Positions 4,884-11,274 of a DNA stretch of 11,274 bases are shown here, in pieces. The notes under the pieces were generated by a model. The model did no database searches, was not told the origin of the DNA, and worked only from the letters and a program-made list of their open reading frames with translations. Numbering within the stretch: the first letter of the stretch is position 1; each line of letters opens with the position of its first letter. The position numbers and the translations under genes were made by a program. The DNA is from JAWLGJ01 sp041685145 (GTDB lineage Bacteria > Pseudomonadota > Alphaproteobacteria > Rhodospirillales > Magnetospirillaceae): NCBI GenBank assembly GCA_041685145.1, contig JAWLGJ010000068.1, forward strand, positions 1-11,274, in the 5' to 3' direction.

Positions 4884-6416
4884 GTGGTCGTGCGCGCCCT
4901 TCGCAACCTTTGGCGTCTGCTGACCGTCGCGCATGTGCTGGCGCGCTACGACGCCCTGTTCCTGCTGGAGAACATCCGCGTCACCGCCCCGGTGGCCGTG
5001 CTGCCGCGGCTGCTGTTGTGGCGGCGGCGGCGCAAGGGCCGGCCGGGGCAGCGCCTGGCGGCGGCGCTGGAGGAGCTGGGCCCCACCTTCATCAAGTTCG
5101 GCCAGGCGCTGTCGACGCGCCCCGACCTGGTGGGCGAGGCGGTGGCCGCCGACCTGTCCGGCCTGCAGGACCGCCTGCCGCCGTTCCCGGCGGCGGTGGC
5201 GCGGCGCACCGTGGCCGAGGAACTGGGCCGCCCGCCCGAGGAGCTGTACGCCGATTTCGAGGATACGCCGGTGGCGGCGGCCTCCATCGCCCAGGTGCAT
5301 TTCGCCACCACCAGCGAGGGCGAGGCGGTGGCGGTCAAGGTGCTGCGGCCGGGGGTGGAGGAGGCCTTCGCCCGCGACGTCGACCTGCTGCAATGGCTGG
5401 CGGAGCTGATCGAGTTCACCCAGCCGGCGCTGCGGCGGCTGCGGCCGGTGGAGGCGGTGGCCGCCTTCCGCGAATCGGTGACCCTGGAGATGGACCTGCG
5501 CTTCGAGGCGGCGGCGGCGCAGGAGATGACGGAGAACTTCGCCGGCGACCCCACCTTCCGCATCCCGGCCATCGACTGGACCCGCACCTCGCGCCGGGTG
5601 CTGACGACGGGGCGCGTGCAGGGGGTGTCGATCGACGAGCGCGAGACCCTGGTGGCGCGCGGCATCGACCCCGAGCGGGTGGTCGCCAACGCCGCCGCCG
5701 CCTTTTTCAACCAGGTCTTCCGCGACGGCTTTTTCCACGCCGACATGCACCCCGGCAACCTGTTCGTCGACGACGAGGGCAACATCATCGCCGTCGATTT
5801 CGGCATCACCGGGCGCGTCGACCACGACACCCGGCGCTATCTGGGCGAGATGCTGCTGGGATTCCTGAACCGCGACTACCGCCGCGTCGCCGAGGTGCAT
5901 TTCGAGGCCGGCTATGTGCCCGCCGATAAGTCGGTGTACGCCTTCACCCAGGCCTGCCGGTCTATCGGCGAGCCGATCATGGGCCGGCCATTGCACCAGA
6001 TCTCGGTGGCGCGGTTGCTGGGGCAGCTTTTCGAGGTCACCGAGCAGTTCGCGATGGAGACCCAGCCGCAGCTTCTGCTGCTGCAAAAAAGCATGTTGGT
6101 CGCCGAGGGCGTGGGTCGGCGGCTCAACCCCGACATCAACATGTGGACCCTGGCGCGGCCGCTGATCGAGGACTGGATGCGCGCCAATCTGGGCCCGGAG
6201 GCGCGGGTGCGCGACGCCGTCACCGCCGCCGCCCGCACCCTCGACATGCTGCCCACCCTGCTGGTGAAGGCCGACCGCGCCCTGGGCCGGCTCGACGCCG
6301 GCGTGCCGCTGCACCCCGAGGCGATGCGCGCCCTGACCCGACGCCGCAACGGCGCTGTGGCCTGGGCGGGCTGGGCCGTGGCCGGCGCGCTGCTCGTCGC
6401 CATGCTTCTCGGCTGA
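4884..6416 (+). CDS. ubiB: UbiB, ubiquinone biosynthesis kinase-like ATPase (ABC1/COQ8 family)
   Basis: UbiB is a membrane-associated atypical kinase/ATPase needed for aerobic ubiquinone biosynthesis; in Proteobacteria it supports the Ubi enzyme complex. The 510-residue protein shows the family hallmarks. These are the KxGQ motif (IKFGQ, 70-74), the Ala-rich loop AAASIAQVHF (131-140, replacing the glycine-rich loop of ordinary kinases), the ATP-site lysine in VAVKVLRPG (149-157), MDLRFEAAA (203-211), the catalytic-loop segment HADMHPGN (285-292) and the metal-binding DFG (305-307). The last 20 or so residues (GAVAWAGWAVAGALLVAMLLG) form a C-terminal membrane anchor, as expected. Two in-frame GTG codons, 4884 and 4890, are both possible starts and no ATG is available. 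Homologues starting near ALRNLWRL allow either. Confidence 0.95.
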   Translation: MVVRALRNLWRLLTVAHVLARYDALFLLENIRVTAPVAVLPRLLLWRRRRKGRPGQRLAAALEELGPTFIKFGQALSTRPDLVGEAVAADLSGLQDRLPPFPAAVARRTVAEELGRPPEELYADFEDTPVAAASIAQVHFATTSEGEAVAVKVLRPGVEEAFARDVDLLQWLAELIEFTQPALRRLRPVEAVAAFRESVTLEMDLRFEAAAAQEMTENFAGDPTFRIPAIDWTRTSRRVLTTGRVQGVSIDERETLVARGIDPERVVANAAAAFFNQVFRDGFFHADMHPGNLFVDDEGNIIAVDFGITGRVDHDTRRYLGEMLLGFLNRDYRRVAEVHFEAGYVPADKSVYAFTQACRSIGEPIMGRPLHQISVARLLGQLFEVTEQFAMETQPQLLLLQKSMLVAEGVGRRLNPDINMWTLARPLIEDWMRANLGPEARVRDAVTAAARTLDMLPTLLVKADRALGRLDAGVPLHPEAMRALTRRRNGAVAWAGWAVAGALLVAMLLG

Positions 6417-6437
6417 AGGGAAAATGGATAATTCGGC

Positions 6438-6466
6438 TTGCACCCCACAGGCCGGGCGTTTAGGTT
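6438..6466 (+). promoter_or_regulatory. Possible promoter of coaBC
   Basis: In the AT-richer 91-bp gap after ubiB, TTGCAC (6438-6443) and TAGGTT (6461-6466) are 17 bp apart. The -35 match is good and the -10 match is weak. A start near 6473 would give coaBC a leader of about 35 nt. I see no terminator after ubiB, so read-through from the ubiEB operon is equally possible. Confidence 0.35.
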
Positions 6467-6507
6467 CTAATCACAAAAACACGGCGTAATTTTGCGGGTA
6501 TGACCCA

Positions 6508-7722
6508 TTGCTGACGGGAAAGCGGGTGCTCCTCATCGTCTCCGGGGGCATCGCCGCGTATAAAAGCCTCGATCTCATTCGCCGCCTGCGGGACCGCGGG
6601 GCGGCGGTGCGCTGCGTGCTGACGCGCGGCGGGGCGCAGTTCGTCACCCCGCTGTCGCTGGCGGCGCTCAGCGGCGAGAAGGTCTATCAGGACCTGTTCT
6701 CGCTCACCGACGAAAGCGAGATGGGCCACATCCGGCTGTCGCGCGAGGCCGATCTGGTCGTCGTCGCCCCCGCCAGCGCCGACCTGCTGGCGAAGATGAC
6801 CGCCGGGCTCGCCGACGACCTCGCCTCGACGCTGCTGCTGGCCACCGACAAGCCGGTGCTGGTGGCGCCGGCGATGAACACGCGCATGTGGCAGCACCCG
6901 GCCACCCGCGACAACGTCCGGCGCCTGGAGGAGCGGGGCGTACGGCGCGTGGGCCCCGAGCCGGGCGATTTGGCCTGCGGCGAGACCGGCCCCGGCCGCA
7001 TGGCCGAGGTCGATGCCATCCTGGCGGCGGTGGCCGAGGCGCTGGACGGCGGCCAGCCGCTGGCGGGGGTCCGCGCCCTGGTCACCAGCGGCCCCACCTT
7101 CGAGCCCATTGACCCGGTGCGCTTCCTCGGCAACCGCTCCTCGGGCAAGCAGGGCCATGCCATCGCCGCCGCGCTGGCGGCGCGGGGGGCGGCGGTGACC
7201 CTGGTGACGGGGCCGGTGGCGCTCGCCGATCCGCCCGGGCTGCGGGTGGTGCATGTCGAGACCGCCGCCGAGATGCTGGCCGCCTGCCAGGCGGCGCTGC
7301 CGGCGGATGTGGCCGTCTGCGCCGCCGCCGTCGCCGACTGGCGGGTGGCGGCGCCCGCCGGCGCCAAGCACAAGAAGGCCGCCGACCGGCCGCCGCCGGC
7401 GCTCGACCTGGTGGCCAATCCCGACATTCTCGCCACCCTGGCGGCGCCCGGCCCGGCGCGGCCGACGCTGGTGGTCGGTTTCGCCGCCGAGACCGAATCC
7501 GTGGTCGACAACGCGGTCGCGAAGCGCCGGCGCAAGGGCTGCGACTGGATCCTCGCCAACGACGTCTCGGCCGCCGCCGGCACCTTCGGCGGCGACGACA
7601 ACACCGTGCATCTGGTCACCGCCACCGGCGTCGAGGCGTGGCCGCGCGCCGGCAAGGCGGCGGTGGCGGCGCGCCTGGCCGAGCGCATCGCCGACGCCCT
7701 GGTCGCCGGGGGCGGGGAATGA
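6508..7722 (+). CDS. coaBC: Bifunctional phosphopantothenoylcysteine decarboxylase / phosphopantothenate-cysteine ligase
   Basis: CoaBC joins cysteine to 4'-phosphopantothenate (CTP-dependent CoaB domain) and decarboxylates the product to 4'-phosphopantetheine (FMN-dependent CoaC domain) on the route to coenzyme A. The 404-residue protein holds both. CoaC (about 1-180) has SGGIAAYKS (12-20), the catalytic H74 (GHIRL), PASADLLAKM (88-97), PAMNTRMW (121-128) and the clamp cysteine C157 (LACGETGPGRM). CoaB (about 186-404) has TSGPTFEPID (193-202), NRSSGKQGHAIA (209-220), AAAVADWR (272-279), lysines K287-K290 (KHKK) and N351 (ILANDV). An in-frame TAA at 6487-6489 and the absence of ATG or GTG before GKRVLLI leave TTG 6508 as the only reasonable start, with GGGT 8 nt upstream. 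The stop codon overlaps the dut start as ATGA. Confidence 0.96.
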   Translation: MLTGKRVLLIVSGGIAAYKSLDLIRRLRDRGAAVRCVLTRGGAQFVTPLSLAALSGEKVYQDLFSLTDESEMGHIRLSREADLVVVAPASADLLAKMTAGLADDLASTLLLATDKPVLVAPAMNTRMWQHPATRDNVRRLEERGVRRVGPEPGDLACGETGPGRMAEVDAILAAVAEALDGGQPLAGVRALVTSGPTFEPIDPVRFLGNRSSGKQGHAIAAALAARGAAVTLVTGPVALADPPGLRVVHVETAAEMLAACQAALPADVAVCAAAVADWRVAAPAGAKHKKAADRPPPALDLVANPDILATLAAPGPARPTLVVGFAAETESVVDNAVAKRRRKGCDWILANDVSAAAGTFGGDDNTVHLVTATGVEAWPRAGKAAVAARLAERIADALVAGGGE

Positions 7723-8183
7723 GCGCGCTGCGCGTGCCGCTGCGGCGTCTGGCCCACGCCGCCGAGCTGCCGCTGCCCGGCTACGCCACCGCCCACGCCG
7801 CCGGCATCGACCTGCTGGCGGCGGTGGAGGCCGAGACCGTCCTGGCGCCGGGCGCCCGCGCCGTGGTGCCGGCCGGAATCGCCCTGGCGCTGCCGGCGGG
7901 CTACGAGGCCCAGGTGCGGCCGCGCTCGGGCCTGGCGGCGCGGCACGGGGTGACCGTGCTCAACGCCCCCGGCACCATCGACGCCGACTACCGGGGCGAG
8001 GTGGGGGTGATACTGATCAACCACGGCGCCGAGCCCTTCACGGTCCGGCGTGGAATGCGCATTGCGCAATTGGTGGTGGCGCCGGTGGCGCGGGTGGCGT
8101 GGCAGGAGGCCGAGACGCTGCCCGACTCGGCGCGCGGGGACGGGGGCTTCGGGTCCACCGGCCTGGAACACGACGGAGGATAG
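7719..8183 (+). CDS. dut: Deoxyuridine 5'-triphosphate nucleotidohydrolase (dUTPase)
   Basis: dUTPase hydrolyses dUTP to dUMP and pyrophosphate, keeping uracil out of DNA and feeding dTMP synthesis. The 154-residue protein is of the homotrimeric class and all five conserved motifs are visible: I AGIDLLA (28-34), II RSGLAA (69-74), III GTIDADYRGEV (85-95, with the catalytic Asp D88), IV RIAQLVV (114-120) and V RGDGGFGSTG (139-148), the P-loop-like arm that closes over the nucleotide. The start ATG 7719-7721 overlaps the coaBC stop codon by 4 bp, which decides the start and implies translational coupling; coaBC-dut adjacency is common in Proteobacteria. The end of dut carries the ribosome binding site of the next gene (GGAGGA, 8175-8180). 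Confidence 0.97.
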   Translation: MSALRVPLRRLAHAAELPLPGYATAHAAGIDLLAAVEAETVLAPGARAVVPAGIALALPAGYEAQVRPRSGLAARHGVTVLNAPGTIDADYRGEVGVILINHGAEPFTVRRGMRIAQLVVAPVARVAWQEAETLPDSARGDGGFGSTGLEHDGG

Positions 8184-8190
8184 GACACAG

Positions 8191-8646
8191 ATGCTGCGAC
8201 CGTCGAAAAAGATGCTCTTCGCCATCGAGGCGGTGCTCGACATCGCCTACAACGCCGGCGGCGAGCCGGTGCAGAGCCGCGAGATCACCCGCCGGCAGGG
8301 CATTCCCAGGCGCTATCTGGAGCAGACCCTGCAGCAATTGGTGCGCAGCGGCATCCTGGTGGGGGTGCGCGGCCCGCGCGGCGGCTATCGCCTGGCGCGC
8401 GAGCGCCGCCGCATCACCATCGGCGAAATCGTGCGGGTGGTGCGGGCGCTGGAGAACAGCGAGGACACCTTCCAGGACGTTCCGGCCTCGGAACTGGGCC
8501 GCAACGTGGTGCGCCCGATGTGGGCGGACCTGCAGAACGAGATCATGACCCGCCTGGACTCCATCACCATCGACGATCTCAGCATGCGCGCCTACCAGAA
8601 CGGCATCAAAAGCGAGGCCCAGGCAAAGCTGGACTTCATCATCTGA
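8191..8646 (+). CDS. Rrf2-family transcriptional regulator without Fe-S cysteines
   Basis: A 151-residue winged-helix regulator of the Rrf2 family (IscR, NsrR, RirA, CymR). The N-terminal domain shows the AIEAVLDIAY helix (11-20), a recognition region IPRRYLEQTLQQLVRSGIL (38-56) and the typical wing GPRGGYRLAR (61-70), followed by IGEIVRVVRALE (77-88) of the dimerisation helix. Where IscR-type members carry three cysteines for a [2Fe-2S] cluster (about 90-110), this protein has EDTFQDVPASELG, and there is no cysteine anywhere in the chain. It therefore cannot bind a cluster in the usual way. The best-known cysteine-less relative is CymR, whose co-repressor partner is CysK. Here cysK is the next gene, 93 bp downstream, so control of cysteine synthesis is a reasonable inference. 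ATG 8191 is preceded by GGAGGA at 10 nt; the gene follows dut by 7 bp and is probably co-transcribed with it. Confidence 0.9.
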   Translation: MLRPSKKMLFAIEAVLDIAYNAGGEPVQSREITRRQGIPRRYLEQTLQQLVRSGILVGVRGPRGGYRLARERRRITIGEIVRVVRALENSEDTFQDVPASELGRNVVRPMWADLQNEIMTRLDSITIDDLSMRAYQNGIKSEAQAKLDFII

Positions 8647-8739
8647 TGCGTGGCGGCGCCGATCCGGCTTGCCGCACATCTCGCCCTATGGTGAAGTGTT
8701 TATAGCCGCGATTTTACAGACACGAGAGGGGTTTTCCCG

Positions 8740-9714
<975 letters not shown>

Positions 9715-9722
9715 CCGCGGTC

Positions 9723-10526
9723 ATGGACTTCAGCGAGGACCAGATTCGCCGCTACGCCCGGCACATCATCCTGCCCGAGGTTGGCGGCACCGGGCAGCAG
9801 CGGCTGCTGGAGTCGCGCGTGCTGGTGGTCGGCGCCGGCGGGCTGGGCTCGCCGCTTATCCTCTATCTCGCCGCCGCCGGGGTCGGCACCATCGCCGTCG
9901 TCGACGACGACACCGTCGACTTGTCCAATCTTCAGCGCCAGGTGCTGCACACCACCGGGCGCGTCGGCGTGGCCAAGGTGGAAAGCGCGCGGCGCGCGGT
10001 GGCCGAGATCAACCCCGGCGTCACCCTGGAGGCGCACCGGACGCGGCTGACGGCGGCCAACGCCCTCGACCTCGTCGCCGGTTATGACGTCGTCGCCGAC
10101 GGCAGCGACAATTTCGCCACCCGGTTCCTGATCAACGACGCCTGCCGCCTGGCGGGGACCACCCTGGTCTCGGCGGCGATGCTGCGCTTCGACGGCCAGC
10201 TTGCCACCTACAAGCCGGGGGGGCCGTGCTATCGCTGCCTGTTCCGCGAGCCGCCGCCGCCGGGGCAGATTCCAAGCTGCGCCGAGGCCGGGGTGCTGGG
10301 CGCGGTGGCCGGGGTGATGGGCTCGCTGCAGGCGACCGAGGTGCTGAAGGAACTGCTGGGGGTGGGGGAGTCGATGGCCGGGTGGCTGCTGATCTACGAC
10401 GCCTTGTCGACCTCGTTCCGGCGCGTGCGCGTGCCGGCCGATCCGGCCTGCCCCCTGTGCGGCGAGGCGCCCACCATCCGTGACCTGTCGGCGCATTCCG
10501 CGACCCGCGATGCCTGCGGCGGCTGA
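9723..10526 (+). CDS. moeB: MoeB/ThiF-family E1-like adenylyltransferase
   Basis: These enzymes adenylate the C-terminal glycine of a ubiquitin-like sulfur carrier (MoaD for molybdopterin, ThiS for thiazole, CysO-type for cysteine). The 267-residue protein is a single E1-like domain without a rhodanese extension. It shows RYARHIILPEVG (10-21), the nucleotide-binding GAGGLGSP (37-44), DLSNLQRQ (66-73) with the ATP-contacting Arg, DGSDNFATR (126-134), and two zinc-binding pairs, CYRC (169-172) and CPLC (243-246). C186 (SCAEAG) is at the position of the conserved cysteine discussed for ThiF and MoeB. MoeB is the best name by overall resemblance, but ThiF or a CysO-type activator cannot be excluded from sequence. 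Its position 8 bp after cysK, and its 17-bp overlap with the DsrE-like gene, argue for a sulfur-transfer role. The chain continues past the usual TIRDLS end to finish in ACGG. Confidence 0.9.
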   Translation: MDFSEDQIRRYARHIILPEVGGTGQQRLLESRVLVVGAGGLGSPLILYLAAAGVGTIAVVDDDTVDLSNLQRQVLHTTGRVGVAKVESARRAVAEINPGVTLEAHRTRLTAANALDLVAGYDVVADGSDNFATRFLINDACRLAGTTLVSAAMLRFDGQLATYKPGGPCYRCLFREPPPPGQIPSCAEAGVLGAVAGVMGSLQATEVLKELLGVGESMAGWLLIYDALSTSFRRVRVPADPACPLCGEAPTIRDLSAHSATRDACGG

Positions 10527-10956
10527 GGCCCCCGACCGGCTGTCGATCGTCGTCTTCTCGGGCGACTTCCACCGCGTGCACTACGCGCTGGTGATGGCGG
10601 CGGCGGCGGTTGCGGCCAACACCCCCACCACGCTGTTCTTCACGATGGGCGCCAGCCGCGCCCTGCTGAAGCCCGACGCGGCCGGGCGGCCGGGCTGGCA
10701 GCGGCTGCCGGTGCTGGAGGGCGCGGGCGACGCCGCCGCCGTCGATGCCGAGTTCGCCCGCCGCGGCGTCGCCGGCTTCGAGGAACTGCTCGCCGCCTGC
10801 GTGGCGCTGGGGGCGACGGTGATGGTCTGCGAGATGGGCCTGCGCGCCCTGGGTCTCGACGCCGCCGACCTGCGCCCCGACGTGCCGGTGCGTCCGGGCG
10901 GCGTCGTCACCTTCCTCGCCGACGCCTCGCGCCACGGCGGGATGCTGTTCGTGTAG
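10510..10956 (+). CDS. DsrE-like family protein
   Basis: This 148-residue protein resembles the DsrE/DsrF/DsrH-like group, small alpha/beta proteins several of which carry sulfur as a cysteine persulfide. Visible are the first strand RLSIVVFSGDFHRVHYALVM (10-29), TLFFTMGASRALL (41-53), FEELLAACVALG (90-101) and VMVCEMGLRALGL (104-116), then PGGVVTFL. C107 in the VCEMG segment is the probable sulfur-binding cysteine, and C97 lies ten residues before it. The start ATG 10510 lies 17 bp inside the moeB gene; a GTG at 10480 would give ten more residues unlike the family. No strong Shine-Dalgarno is seen, so translation is probably coupled to moeB. Its place after cysK and moeB suggests it hands on or receives sulfur in that pathway; the partner is unknown. 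Confidence 0.85.
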   Translation: MPAAAEAPDRLSIVVFSGDFHRVHYALVMAAAAVAANTPTTLFFTMGASRALLKPDAAGRPGWQRLPVLEGAGDAAAVDAEFARRGVAGFEELLAACVALGATVMVCEMGLRALGLDAADLRPDVPVRPGGVVTFLADASRHGGMLFV

Positions 10957-11023
10957 GCGCGGCGACGGTCCTGGCGCGGCGCTTGCAAGGCACGGGCGCG
11001 AGCATTGGCCAGGGACGCGAAGG

Positions 11024-11274
11024 ATGCAACCGGACTACCTGTCGGGACTGCCCCCCGAGATGGCGCTGTACGCCGGCGACGGCGACGGCGGCCACGGCGT
11101 GCGCGGCTTCCAGGGCGGCGAGGCGCCCTCCTTCGGGGATCTGTTGGACGTCGTCAATCCCCTGCATCATTTGCCCATCGTCGGCACCATCTACCGGGCG
11201 CTGACGGGCGACGAGATCGGCGGCGTGGCGCGGGTCGCCGGCGGCTTCCTGTTCGGCGGCCCGTTGGGGATGGG
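11024..11274 (+). CDS. Hypothetical protein (3' end outside window)
   Basis: Only the first 83 codons are present and the frame is open to the end of the window. The start ATG 11024 has AGGGA 8 nt upstream. The visible part begins with an acidic, glycine-rich, probably unstructured stretch (to about residue 36). A conserved-looking core follows, FGDLLDVVNPLHHLPIVGTI (37-56), then YRALTGDEIG, and finally an Ala/Gly-rich hydrophobic segment VARVAGGFLFGGPLGM that could enter or lie on a membrane. I have an impression of similar uncharacterised alphaproteobacterial proteins with a VNPL..LP..GT.YR..TGD pattern, but I cannot assign a function. It starts 67 bp after the DsrE-like gene; no promoter or terminator is obvious in that gap. 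Confidence 0.75.
   Translation, partial: MQPDYLSGLPPEMALYAGDGDGGHGVRGFQGGEAPSFGDLLDVVNPLHHLPIVGTIYRALTGDEIGGVARVAGGFLFGGPLGM

Noticed and set aside
3590..5929. A 779-codon plus-strand frame across mutM, ubiE and ubiB
   Set aside because: It crosses an oppositely directed gene and two genes in other frames; the product is Arg/Gly/Ala-rich without motifs.
4137..6443. A 768-codon open frame on the minus strand opposite ubiE and ubiB
   Set aside because: It mirrors two unmistakable plus-strand genes; the product is a His/Gln/Arg-rich low-complexity chain with no family resemblance, typical of antisense frames in GC-rich DNA.
8647..8739. A promoter or Rrf2 operator in the gap before cysK
   Set aside because: AT-rich candidates exist near 8700, but I found no -35/-10 pair at proper spacing and no convincing inverted repeat, so I do not list one as a feature.

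Overview
The window is GC-rich, densely coding DNA from an alphaproteobacterium, most likely of the Rhodospirillales type. I judge this from the protein sequences and from the gene order dnaA / rpsT / enoyl-CoA hydratase / mutM facing ubiE / ubiB / coaBC / dut, a layout I recognise from alphaproteobacteria near dnaA. The species cannot be fixed from sequence alone. I see no transposase, integrase, CRISPR array, tRNA or rRNA.

Minus-strand half (1-4027). Reading leftwards, mutM (base-excision repair) overlaps a small secreted protein of unknown function by 4 bp, and an enoyl-CoA hydratase follows 29 bp later. A non-coding stretch then holds a 51-bp perfect direct repeat and a good promoter for rpsT. 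rpsT ends in an intrinsic terminator, and after a 393-bp intergenic region comes dnaA, whose 3' third lies outside the window.

Plus-strand half (4134-11274). ubiE and ubiB form a ubiquinone-biosynthesis pair divergent from mutM. The short divergent gap carries an imperfect inverted repeat with a GAnTC site in each arm. Then come coaBC (coenzyme A biosynthesis, TTG start) and dut (dUTPase), overlapping by 4 bp. dut is followed after 7 bp by an Rrf2-family regulator with no cysteine at all, then cysK (cysteine synthase), a MoeB/ThiF-type E1-like adenylyltransferase, and a DsrE-like protein. The window ends in the first 83 codons of an unrecognised conserved-looking protein.

Most of the window is housekeeping: replication initiation, translation, DNA repair, nucleotide-pool sanitation, quinone and CoA cofactors. 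The most interesting part is 8191-10956, a compact sulfur-handling block. A cysteine-free Rrf2 protein directly ahead of cysK recalls the CymR-CysK regulatory pair of Firmicutes, and the E1-like and DsrE-like genes suggest that sulfur is passed on from cysteine metabolism. Other points worth checking are an altered zinc finger in MutM, the 51-bp repeat, clustered GAnTC (CcrM-type) sites at dnaA and at the mutM/ubiE divergence, and the non-standard start of coaBC.
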